Shown: positions 48,110 through 58,776 of the stretch, in pieces
How positions within the stretch are numbered: position 1 is the first letter of the stretch
Layout of the letters: the number at the start of each line of letters is the position of its first letter
Assembly: GCA_016748015.1 (NCBI GenBank)
Contig: JAAOMT010000760.1
Coordinates: forward strand, 634,216-698,215
From: Geosiphon pyriformis
Lineage: Eukaryota > Glomeromycota > Glomeromycetes > Archaeosporales > Geosiphonaceae
Direction: 5' to 3'
Length of the DNA: 64,000 nucleotides
Notes under the pieces: generated by a model
What the model saw: only the letters and a program-made list of their open reading frames with translations
What the model was told of the DNA's origin: nothing
Databases searched by the model: none
Translations under genes and position numbers: made by a program

Positions 48110-49435
48110 GAACAGTAACCCGATGAAATTGGTGTGCTGAAAAATACTTTGGAACTGGGTTTACAGATTTCAACTTGAGAAATTTTTACAATTTGCAGGT
48201 AGTCATTTTAAGAATTTTGTTTATTGTATAGAAATATGTTTGTCCTTAGAATAGAATTCCAGCAACTTTATGATCTTTTTGAGGAATGATCTCTCAACTT
48301 TTTCAAAGAGTTTGATCGGCGTGCAGAGAGCAAGCCACGAACAATTTATTATATCAATAACAATCCTCATCCGAAAATGAGCTTTTCAGAAGAGCCTTTT
48401 GCATTCAGCTAATAAGTATAATAGTTTAAGGAAAATTAGCTGCATTAAAAAGTCTATGTAATAAATTTAAATATGCTTTTTTTATTTTGATACTTGAATA
48501 TCACAAATTTAATTTAAAATTTCGTTTATAGCTAATTTGGACTATGAATATAAAAATTGAGTTTAACCTTAATTATTTGAAAATAAATAATTTTTTTTTT
48601 AAGAATCAAAATCTAATCAAAAATTATGTTAGTTTTACATATCAACTTACTTGTACTGAGCTTTAGTGAATATCAGATTATAAGTTATTTTTCCATAATT
48701 TAACAAATCAATGAAAAAAATAAATCCTCTAAATAAGTTATGAATTAAAAAATTGAACAAATATAGGTTACTAATCAAAGAGCTGTATTTAATACATGAA
48801 AAATTTTCAACATACAAGCGGTCAATATTATTAAAATTAATCAAGAAAATGAAGAGTGTCGTAAATTAATCTTTATAATTATATTTGGGTCAAGTAAACT
48901 GGTGAGATTTAAAATTATGTCAATAGACGTAGTTAGAAATTTTATTTAGTAAATTCACTATAAGATATTATAAAGGTGCGCTCTTCAAAACGTACACTTC
49001 GTGATTTTCTATCTAGGTTTAAAGAGCAGAAAACAATTAACATGTAATCCGTGATCAGCACAATCATAAATGTCCACATTTTGCCTTTGTATGACACATT
49101 CATAGGGATTTTATTTCAGCAGCAGAATTGTCTATGCTGATGACCGCCACCTTGCATTTACGACGATCTTTCTCTCCAAAGCTTTTTGCAAGCGTTATTT
49201 GTTGGCTCTAGAACTAATGTCACATCAATAGGAGTTACAAAAGCAGTGACAAAGCTTAATATCCATTGATTAACTTTTTTGCTTTGTTTGATTAATCTGA
49301 CCAACATAACTACAAAACAATAATAGAAATTTCTATTCATCTTTGGCTTTTAGTGGCATAAAAACACAAAAAAAAAAAAGGATTTTCAAAAAGTTTTATT
49401 GAAATTTTAAAGTTTACGGCGATCCAAATACCAAC
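48110..49435. other. Intergenic between two family members
   Basis: 48480-48900 is A/T rich. 48960-49340 has more balanced composition and, on the minus strand, protein-like pieces (for example MNRNFYYCFVVMLVRLIKQS, LVLEPTNNACKKLWRERSS, MNVSYKGKMWTFMIVLITDY) broken by stops. It may be a decayed element or gene of unknown kind. Not called as a gene. Confidence 0.5.
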
Positions 49436-50532
49436 ATGAATTTCGATCCTGAATTAATGGTCAAGATAAGTAGAAAAGCAGCTGAGGTAGCGCGAATCTC
49501 AAATTTTTAGTTCCGTCTCAATTATTTCTGAGCTCAAAGAAGGGGTAGATACGAATATTTACATAAATAATTAATATTGAAAAGATCAGTGAAGCCTATC
49601 TAGAAGCTAATCGAGCGATGCTAAAAGCCTCTAGCGCCCTCGAGGAACTTCATGGAATGCTACCAGCTGAAATGGCAATACTTCTCCCAGAGTATCCAAA
49701 GCCCGATGATATGTTAAAATTATGCCAATCAAAAACAAGACTTTTTCATAAAATTGGAGAAATCGAAGATCCGGCAGAAAAAATTCTTCAGAATCCGATA
49801 ATTGACCAAGCAAGAGTTTCTGAAGATTCAAGGCTATCATTTGAGCCGGTTAGAGCGGTAGAAATTCCAGTCATTGAATTATTGGAATCTTCCCAAGAAC
49901 AAAAAAACTCTGTAGAAAGCTCAGCCTTTGAACGATCACAACCTTCCCAAGAGGGAAATAGGCTGGTAAAAAAACCGGCATTCAAGAAATCAAGTTTGAA
50001 TAATTTATTGCCCGTAGAAACAAAATTTTACCAAGAAATTATCTTCCCGGTTAAAACTAAGGTTGCCGAGGAGCGAAAAAAGCCATCGACTGAAATAAAA
50101 ACTTGGCAGCCGATAACTTTTAGACCAAAAATACAAGAGCTTGGCACAATATATACTCTCAAAGTTGCTGCGCACGAACATGTACGGAAACGCACCAGTG
50201 AAACCACAAATGACAAAAAGAATCCAATGAAAAAACCCAAGCAAATTCCAGAATTCACGCTTCAACAAAATTGCCTGCTCGATCAATTTGGAAAGTATTA
50301 TAAATTGCGGACATCTGACCCCAAGGTGACCGATTACGAAATTGCTGAGGAAATTACCTCATTTGGAGAAAATGTTGTCTCTATGGATCCTGGACTGGTT
50401 CAACGAATGATTCAACGATATAAGATTGCAAAAAATCCAGTGTTGCTACAGGCTCTTTGGCGATGGATTGATCGAGAAGCTGAGAGGAATGGGGACGAAC
50501 GAGTGGATTTCAAATCATTGATCTATTTGTAA
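49436..50532 (+). CDS. POU-specific-like family member 4, contact residues lost
   Basis: Exon 1 is 49436-49486 (MNFDPELMVKISRKAAE) and exon 2 is 49585-50532, with a 98-nt GTAGCG...AAAG intron in phase 0; 332 residues. The post-intron helix, ISEAYLEANRAMLKASSALE followed by LHGMLPAEMAILLP, is close to that of member 1 (27103-28147). The linker is Lys/Glu/Ser-rich without homopolymers and carries a basic cluster (KKNPMKKPKQ). The domain (about 239-318) has LLDQFGKYYKLR and the end ALWRWIDREAER. At the two positions where members 1-3 have Gln it has Asp (KVTDYEIAEEI) and Pro (MDPGLVQRM). If the domain binds DNA as POU_S does, this copy should have altered or no base recognition. It lies 1.3 kb from member 3 in the same orientation. 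Confidence 0.8.
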
Positions 50533-51884
50533 AAATCGCAAATGGTATTTTCTGGAACTATATATAAGGATGTGAATTTGTTTAAAATATTGAAATAAGG
50601 AATTAGATATTTAGGAAATAATTGAGAGGAGTCAGAGTCGTCAATCAGTACTCTTTTTTCACTTCACAATCATGTTATGATATTTAGTTTATTTCGTTAT
50701 TTAATAATTTGCAATCACCAAAAAGATTACTTAGATATTATATATTCCAATTGAAGGCTTCGAAAATTAAAAACAGCGCAAAAATATTAACTTCCTAACT
50801 GAATTTTTGGTTTTTGATTCAAGATTTAATAGCCTGAATAGTCAAAAATGTTCTTGAACAGAATGGTAATAAAAAGTATATGAAATTATTCAAGTGTATT
50901 TTTATTTTTTAGAAAACCATTTCAATTTTAATTTAATTAGCAAGATAATTCAAAAAAATAGTACGAGAAAGTTATTGAGCCATATAAAACCATTTTTGGC
51001 GTAGAAAGACAAAAAATTAGAAATTGATAAATTTGTTTATTTAAAATAATTCAATTTTCACAAATTAATCCTTCACTTTAAAATTTCAATTATCTTAACC
51101 AATACTCAAAAAATCTAAGTTGTAACTTTTTTTATAATTTTTTCTTCAAAAATCAAGTTTTAATTTTGATCGAGGATGAAATCACTATGTTTTCACTCAA
51201 ATCAGAAATTGAATCGAATTTTTTAACATTAAATGCAGAATTTCTTTTACTGTCCGACTTGGGTGACTATGTATCGATTCAAGCAACTTGGTGGATGTCA
51301 ATTTTGACGAAAAGGTTATTCAACATGATTTTTTTGTTCCATCCCTTTAATTTCAAATACTTTTATTTCTTTTTATCAAATGATGTTTTTTAAGCTTTGA
51401 TGGTCCTAAAAACTTTGAAAACTGAAATAAAATGAATCTACCTATTTTTTATGTTCATATTCCAAATTCACAGCTACTAATGATAACTTCTAGTCTTAGC
51501 AATTAATTATATTATCAATATAGCTCAATTATTCAAAAAAATATTGTGGTCAAAATGTTTAGAAAATGTACTGAATAGAAAACAATAAGAGCAAGATTTT
51601 GAGAATAAAAATAACTTGTTCTATGATTATACTTAAAATTTCAAACTGTTCATTTCCCTGTATCGCCTTCCAATAAATGATTTTAAAAAATATCTAATCA
51701 ACCGATTTTCTCTAAAAACAAATCTTCCTATCCGCAGCATCCATGACAGGTTAGTCAACAAATGGCCTTGGTAAGATTGCCTTTTACAGAAATTGAATTG
51801 GATTTTTTATTCCACAATTGTAAAATATCAATAATAGGCAATATTAAGCATTGCTATGTAACACCTATTATTTCCTGCATGATC
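50533..51884. other. Intergenic
   Basis: A/T-rich sequence downstream of family member 4. A 75-codon frame at 51166-51393 (plus) has no start context or homology that I recognise. GC content rises towards the Fanzor-like relic from about 51700. Confidence 0.55.
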
Positions 51885-52480
51885 ACTGTAAGATCAAGGC
51901 TCCATTAAGCAATACCTGGAGGAAGGTCCCCCAACTCCATTTTCATCTCTATCTATCAAAATCTCACAATTCCGGCAGTTGCACACTTTAGAACCTCCGA
52001 TTCTTTGGATTTTGCCACATCGACTACAAGTCTTTGACGTTTAAGCTTCGTTCTGGATAATAACATGAGCCTTAATTCCTCGGCCTCGCCGATCAAGTGC
52101 TGTCGAAAGCGATAATGCACCGAACAAAGTATTTTTCGGACAGTTTTTCGTGTAATCTTTTCTTACCTTACCATTCACCATGTACGACACTTCAAAAGAA
52201 GGAACTACAATGGCATCGAATTTGTGGGGTAAAGAATTTCACTTTGCAGATTTATGACTTTTCGCCACATTTTATTCTTATATTTTGAAGAGTATGCTAA
52301 AATGTTTGTCAATCTTGCCTACACCTTTTGTGGGAGAGTACCATGTAAAAGGTGTACAGACGCCAGGATCAATAGAAACTGCACGAACAGAGTCACCCGA
52401 TTAGCTGTCGTATTCCCAGGCAAGCTTCCACTCGTTAATTTTGCGACAGTAAGTGAGGTTGCCATCCGACATGGCTGTGG
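51885..52480 (-). pseudogene. Fanzor/TnpB-like RNA-guided nuclease relic, copy B
   Basis: On the minus strand the C-terminal half of an OrfB/TnpB-type nuclease is readable. RuvC-I is VRAVSIDPGVCTPFTWYSP (Asp at 52370-52368). After a frameshift, LPHKFDAIVVPSFEVSYMVN, then VIIQNEA with the RuvC-II Glu at 52049-52047. A TAA stop (52043-52041) interrupts the next element, TSKTCSRCG...KVCNCRNC, a complete four-Cys zinc ribbon. LIDRDENG follows, with the RuvC-III Asp at 51947-51945. All three catalytic acids and the zinc ligands are therefore still present, but the gene is broken by a frameshift and two stops (TAA in front of RuvC-I at about 52400 and the one above) and by a deletion after RuvC-I. 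The N-terminal region was not recognised. Eukaryotic homologs (Fanzors) are programmable RNA-guided DNA nucleases carried by transposons. Confidence 0.8.
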
Positions 52481-53557
52481 TAGTGATCAGCATTACTAAG
52501 CAACTAATTAGTATTGATAAGCAAATCTTAATGATGATTATTCAATAATGCCAAAACCCAAGGTATTAAATGAGAAATTAGCTGTACGAAGAAACTCTTA
52601 CCCAGCTAAGTGAAAGTGTCATGTCATCACTAAATGTTTTTTATCTTTTGTGAATTATGGCCTTCTTGCTATCTTTCACAAGCTTAAAACAAGGTTTTTG
52701 AGCGGAATAAAAAATTTTCCCATGGTCAAAAGATAAGAAAAATCAACATTAACAAAGGCACCAAACCCGTGATCACTTTCATGAAAATTGAAAGGGGCTG
52801 AAGAATTGGGACTATATATGTTTTCCTTAAAATGGGGATTTTCCCAGTATTGTAAATTAAAAGATTTGGTTTACAATTTGAAGAGGAAAGAGGATGAGAG
52901 TTATTAATCTTATAAGAATGGTGTCTTTGTTGTCCAAAGTTAAACCGAACTTAACCCTTTAAAAGTTCAACGATCTAGTAATTTCGAAGCTTGGCTCTTG
53001 TATAAAAAAGCATATGTGCAAGGCCGAAGGCATTGAAAGATCCATCAATCAGACATCTCATTTTTCACCTCATTGTTGATATATTTTTCATGGGAAATTC
53101 TAAAATATTCTAGAAAATTGGCAAGAACCACAGCCTTAAATTCCTTTTGAGCAGCAATTAGGCTTTTGACACTTTATTATGAAAATAAAGAAGTTCATAA
53201 TTTAAGTAATATTGAAGATTTCTTAGCTTCATGTTAAAATTTTAAATCAAAGTTTGATGGGTTTTCAGGTTCCCATTTATTTGTTCCTTTAAATTCAGAT
53301 ATTCAATTTTGATATGATATTCTGACCTTGGACAAATGGATCCGTTCAAGTTATCAATTAGTATTAAATTGTGACGACAGAAAAAAATCTAGTCTTTAAA
53401 GTATGGTAAATTGACAAAAGTATTATACTATCTTTTGAAATTCTCAAGAGAATTCCCAAGTGCAAAATCAAAGGCTTGAAAGAGAATCATAATAATTTTT
53501 GATTTCTTTCCCCAGTAAATTTGCAATACCATAAGCTGTGATAATATCAAATATTCC
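52481..53557. other. Intergenic
   Basis: No frame or signal supported. It may include decayed 5' sequence of Fanzor-like copy B, which reads out of this interval on the minus strand. Confidence 0.5.
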
Positions 53558-54251
53558 TCAATCAGCTCGAAATAGCTTCTCAAGATTTTCAAAAGCCTCA
53601 TCGAACCCCTGCTCTGCGGATTTTCTATATAATTTTATCGCTTTATGGATATCACGATTTGTCCCACGAGCTTTCCTATAGCATCTAGCAAGCGCCCATT
53701 GTCCAGCAAAATGTCCTGTTTCTGCCGATTTATTTGACCAATAAAATCCTTTTAGCTCATCTTTGTCAACACCATCTCTGCAAAAAATTTTAGAATTGAT
53801 CAGAGTTAGTGATTTATTTTTAGAACTTTTTCCCTTAGGGACCAATTTTAATTTCATACCCTTTCCCATAAAAATGTCCAATAGTAGCCTGCGCAATAAC
53901 AACACCTTGCAGTGCTGCTTTCCTCTGCCAACGAAAAACAACAACCATATCATCATTATCTGCAGCCGCGAGAAACAATTGTCCCATCGGATCACCCGAT
54001 TCTGCTGCTTTCGTATAAAATTTTATAGAAAGATCTTTATTCGCTTCTGTCCCGATTTCATATTCGTAACTAAAACCTAACAATGCATAGTCTTTGGGTG
54101 TTTTTGGATTCATTTTAACATCTGCGAATAATGTTCGAATATTTTCTTCACCATCTAGACGTCGTTTTATTTCATCAGCCATTTTGTCGATGTAATTTGG
54201 ATTTGATAGACAATATTCTACGCTTGCCCAGAAAATTTCTTTTAGGCTCAT
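53558..54251 (-). CDS. Sel1-repeat (SLR) protein, two exons, 203 aa
   Basis: Exon 1 is 54251-53860 and exon 2 is 53777-53558; the intron is GTATGA...TTTGCAG, 82 nt, phase 2. Sel1-like repeats are clear: PKDYALLGFSYEYEIG...KAAESGDPMG (about 52-90), a shortened unit ending WQRKAALQG, ATIGHFYGKG.GVDKDE...NKSAETGHFAG, and ARCYRKARGT...YRKSAEQGFDEA to the end. Each is a helix-loop-helix unit of the TPR superfamily that forms protein-binding scaffolds. About 45 N-terminal residues are non-repeat helical. No kinase domain is fused, unlike many Sel1 proteins of mycorrhizal fungi, and the repeat number is small. A T/A-rich TATA-like stretch lies about 30 bp upstream (54280-54295). An adaptor role in signalling or protein quality control is the usual inference. 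Confidence 0.9.
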
Positions 54252-55999
54252 ACTGTGATTTCAAAGTTTTGGTAGAATAATATATATAATAATGAGATTT
54301 TGAATTTCTGTTACTTTTCCTTGTACCTTAAATTATTATCGTAGAGGGTACAAGAGAATTCCCAATTTCTAAAGTTCTAAAGTTCTAAACTTCTGCATAA
54401 ACCTACTTTATCTTACATTTTAAGGAAATTTCAGTTCTACATATCACATGACAAATTGATGAACGCAATGAATGTATTTGTGTTATATATTAGAACAAAT
54501 TGAAATTGTAGTATGCAGTTAAAGATATTGCTTTTGTTTTCTTTTAACGTAAAGAACAGCACATAAATGTGAGAAACATTTTATGCTTCTCAGGATATAT
54601 TGGCTGTTTTCTCCTAAAAAAAAACTCGAGGTTGGTTAAGAAAGATGCAGTTTCATGTAAGAACACCTATAAAAATTTAAAAGATTGCTTATTTTGTCCA
54701 GTAATTATACTTTGTTAAAAAATAAATTTTGGCGATGAAATGTTTAATTAAATCCACAATTTTCACTTTCACAATGCACACAATTAACTCAGCCCAAAAA
54801 AGCTAATAGGTAGTCCAATTAATTAATAAGGGAATTTCGAAAATTATATGCTGTATAAATTAATGCAAAACTTTAGAAAATAATTCAAATCTCAATCAAA
54901 AATGCTTATTGTGGGGCCAAAGGATTTATTTATTCCTTGAAACTTTAATCAAAATTGAGAGTATAAATTCCATAAGACATTCGCAATTTATGGAATTTCT
55001 ATAGTCCGAATGAATGGTTACATTCGAATTATTTTGAAGATAAACGTTTTGATAAGTTTAGACGCCATCAAAGATTACGCTGAAGGCTTTCAGCATATAA
55101 AAGGTAATATTTTAAAGCTATTTTGTTGAGATAAATTAAACCATAATAAATTTTATTAATTTGGAGTTCCTTTTCTTATTATATTGCCAATATACATTTA
55201 ATTATTTTAATCAATCATAGGTTTTAATTCTATTTGATAGGAAAATATGAAATATGAATGCAATACAATTTGGAGAGTCAAATCAAACCCTTCAATCATT
55301 ATTGGCTTAATTGTATTGATAAATGAAATGGATGACGCGTCTAACCTGTACAGTTTTTTCTCGTGATTTAGGAAGTGTCTTGGATGTATATTTGTGGATG
55401 CTACACCTGATTCTAAGCTAGAAACGAGGTATGTTTCATTATGTGATGTGGTTCGAGGAACCTGATAGAAAATACATATAATAATAATAATAATAATAAT
55501 AATAAAGAAGCTTATTATTATATTTCAATATAATTTAAATTTTGGATTTTTATCCAATTTATAATGGTTTCATTCGTCAACTCAATGTCTCTTATGTGAT
55601 TGCTAAATGCCTTTGAAGCGGTAAAATACTTTTGGGAAGCGTCTCTAAATATTCACCAAGCTTTCATTTAGTGGTTCTTTTTTATATTAAATAAAAGATG
55701 GATAGCTCATCCTGTTTTTTAAAGCACTTTTAAGAATAATTTCTTTCATATGTAAAGAATAAGGGTTGAATTATTTTTATTGAAAAATTTCCAATTTTGG
55801 CTATGTTCACAAGAGCCGCGATAATTTTTTAGTTTGTTCTTGGATTCAAATTTTTTATTTAGAAAGTGATGTTTTCATGTTCGGTAATGAACTCTTAACG
55901 GTTCAAATTAAATTATGTATCAGAATATATTAAGAAATTGTATTACTTAAAAATCCACTGACCAAGGAGCTACTTTTTTCTTCAATTTGTTAAGTTTTT
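54252..55999. other. Intergenic
   Basis: Moderately A/T-rich. A frame at 55010-55102 (MNGYIRIILK...IKDYAEGFQHIK, then GTAATA) resembles an isolated exon, but no partner was found. An AAT microsatellite lies at 55479-55504. Nothing else is supported. Confidence 0.5.
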
Positions 56000-58060
56000 A
56001 AAATAATGATGACCGTCTTGAATAAATTAATCTTTCTATTTTTTCATGTTTTGAAAAATTAGTAATATTTTATAATAATATAGCTGAAACTTTACAACTG
56101 AAAAATAATTTTTACTTGGGGGAAAATTTATAATGGTTAACCTTTGAAAAAGGTTAGAAATATATGATTATAAAGAAAAATCAAAGATTTAAAAGTATAA
56201 AATTTTATTTTTGTATTATAATTTTTTAATTAAATAATAGTTTTTTCAAAAATTATAGAATATTTAATAAATATTTGCAAATATTAATTTTAGCTAAAAT
56301 AGTATTTTTACTTGAAAAAACGAAAAATAAAATTGAATTTAATAATAATTCAGTTATTTATTTAATATTTTATCTAAACTGCCCAAAAAACAAAAAGTAA
56401 TAATTATAAAAATTTCAATTAATAGAAATTGATTATTTTTAACCAATATAATAATTAAAATATATAAAAAATATTGTAATTCAAATATGTAAAAGTAATT
56501 CAAAATAAAATTAATCAGTCATATTATTTTGTTTTGATAAAAATTAAGTTCACATTTTAAATAAATTTAAACATTGGTTTGTGCTAAAATTATACAAAGT
56601 CTTTTATTAAAAGTATTCATATATTACTTAACAAAAAATATTTTATAAATTAAAAATATAACAGTATTTAAAAATAAACTTTTTTGACTTTTTTAATTAT
56701 GTGTAAAAATCTATGGATCATACCATATGTTTAAACAATAAAAAAAAATCTGTTTTTAATAAAATAAATATTCTAATATTCTAAAATCTAGTTTTTTATA
56801 CATGATTTATATGTTTTCAAATTCATTAATTGTGTTATAAACAAAAAATTAACTGATATTGATTAAACTAAAAGATTCGTTAATGAAAAATAAATATTAT
56901 ATTTAACTATTGATATTCAATATTTATTTAATAATTAATAATGTTATGAACGAATTATTTAAAGCAATAAATAATATATTAAAATATATATAAACTATTT
57001 CTTTAAATTTTGTGGTTTTTTTTATTAACAACTCACATAAGTTTTTGATAAGATTGAAATTTAAATTGTTGAATAACTAATTAATTGCAATTGGAGAATA
57101 TTCTTGAAAGTTTTTTTCGTTTTATGAATTATATGTTTTTAATTGTTACGTTTAATTATTTTTTAATAATTTGAAATATTTTATTTATATATTTATTTCC
57201 TATTTACTTAAATATAATTTTTTAATTTATGAAATAATAAATTGTGTATTTTCAAAAAAAAAAAAAAAAACTTCATAATTAAATTTAGAAAAAAATCAAT
57301 CTATTAATAAAAATTGGATTAAAATTTTATTTTTGTATTTTCAAAGCTATTAACCATTATTTAAGCTTTTTTCTTAAAAAAATTGCAATTAAATGGCAAA
57401 CAAAAAATTAAAATATTATATAAACTGTTTAAAAAATGTAAATATTATTAATATTTACAAAAAAAAAACTTAATAATAATTTTTAATAATAATTTTTTTT
57501 CAGATTAACAATTTTTTATATAAATTTATATTCTATTTATTTAAATTTAAAAATCAACTAAAAATTTTTGATTAAACTGAATTTTGGAAAGACACTTATT
57601 TAAAATTGCTCTTTTGACAAACAATAATTTTAATAAATTTGATCTTGGATTTAATAAAAATCTCTGGAATATAATCAAAAAAATAAAATAATCAAAAAAA
57701 TAATTCAATATAAATTATAAAAGCTTAAAGTATTATTCAACAACCTTAAAATATTAATTTCCCATTTAAATTAATATATATTTTGATAACATCTACAAAA
57801 TTAGACAATTACAAATGAAATATCTAAATTAAAACAGCTTTGGTATTTGAAAATATTTTAAAAGTAGATTTGACAAAACGTATTTCTTAAATATAAAAAT
57901 TTGGATTTAACATTTAAACAATCATCAACTATTTTGAACAATATTATCAAAATTAGAAATTATATTTTAAAAGTATAATACATTGACATTTTGTTTTTCA
58001 ACTCACACAAAACGTTCATTAATAATCAGATGATTAACAAGTTGTTATATTATTCAATAC
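56000..58060. other. Extreme A/T block
   Basis: Near-pure A/T, without credible frames. It contains a 16-17 base poly(A) at about 57255. Same character as the blocks at 6241-10250 and 15721-19300. Confidence 0.7.
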
Positions 58061-58345
58061 AAAAAAGATTAAATTACGAAGAAATTTATTTGAAAAATAC
58101 TAAAAATCTTTCTTATAGCAATGGCAATCAAAAAGTCTTGCTGAATCGAAAAATTCATAATTGAAAAATGAGCAATGTTGCAAATCCCCAACAATAAAAA
58201 TGAGTTTCTTACTAGTTGTTTATATGTGTTTGAACTAGTTATTTTAGAAATTATTTGTATAAAAATTTTGTGTAATAACAAAGGGCAAAATTTTCTCCAC
58301 GCTGTCAGACATGAATTGAAAAGTAATATCTACGTTTTTTCCAGC

Positions 58346-58372
58346 AATTAACTCAGTGAGACTGAGTTAATT
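58346..58372. repeat. Perfect 12-bp inverted repeat, 3-bp spacer
   Basis: AATTAACTCAGT, GAG, ACTGAGTTAATT: the arms are exact reverse complements. It could be a dimeric protein-binding site, a cruciform or a hairpin. No gene lies within 3 kb downstream. Confidence 0.9.
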
Positions 58373-58731
58373 CGATCCAAAAAAAGGATGCTGCACTTTC
58401 AACCAATTTCTTAATAAAACTTGAATAATCACAAATTTCACGTTAAATTTCTTTATAATCAATATCAATATCACGTTGAGAATAACACAACAAGCGAGAT
58501 GATATCATATTGATATCATATATCAGAAATGATGCTTTATTTGTGATTTTATAAAGCTAAAAGAAGAGGATAAAGAAATCCATGCAAGGATCCAATTGCA
58601 GGTGCAGGATGCAAGAAGATTCCAAAGGAAAGTGATTTCCTAACTGTTAATCGAGTGACATCATTTTCCCATGAATATGTGCGTCATGAAAAAGATTTAT
58701 TCCGATTGGAAACAATTACATTATTATCCGC

Positions 58732-58776
58732 AAAAGTAACAAAAGTAACAAAAGTAACAAAAGCAAGAAAAGTAAC
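58732..58776. repeat. 9-bp minisatellite, five units
   Basis: AAAAGTAAC repeated five times, with the fourth unit changed to AAAAGCAAG. Non-coding. Confidence 0.9.

Noticed and set aside
48960-49340. Protein-like minus-strand pieces between family members 3 and 4
   Set aside because: Interrupted by stops and not matched to Fanzor, transposase or any family I know. Described only in the gap entry.
47848-50286. Antisense frames inside the POU-like genes (47848-48078, 49631-49840, 49788-49985, 50005-50286)
   Set aside because: Shadows of the plus-strand coding sequence; no independent signals.
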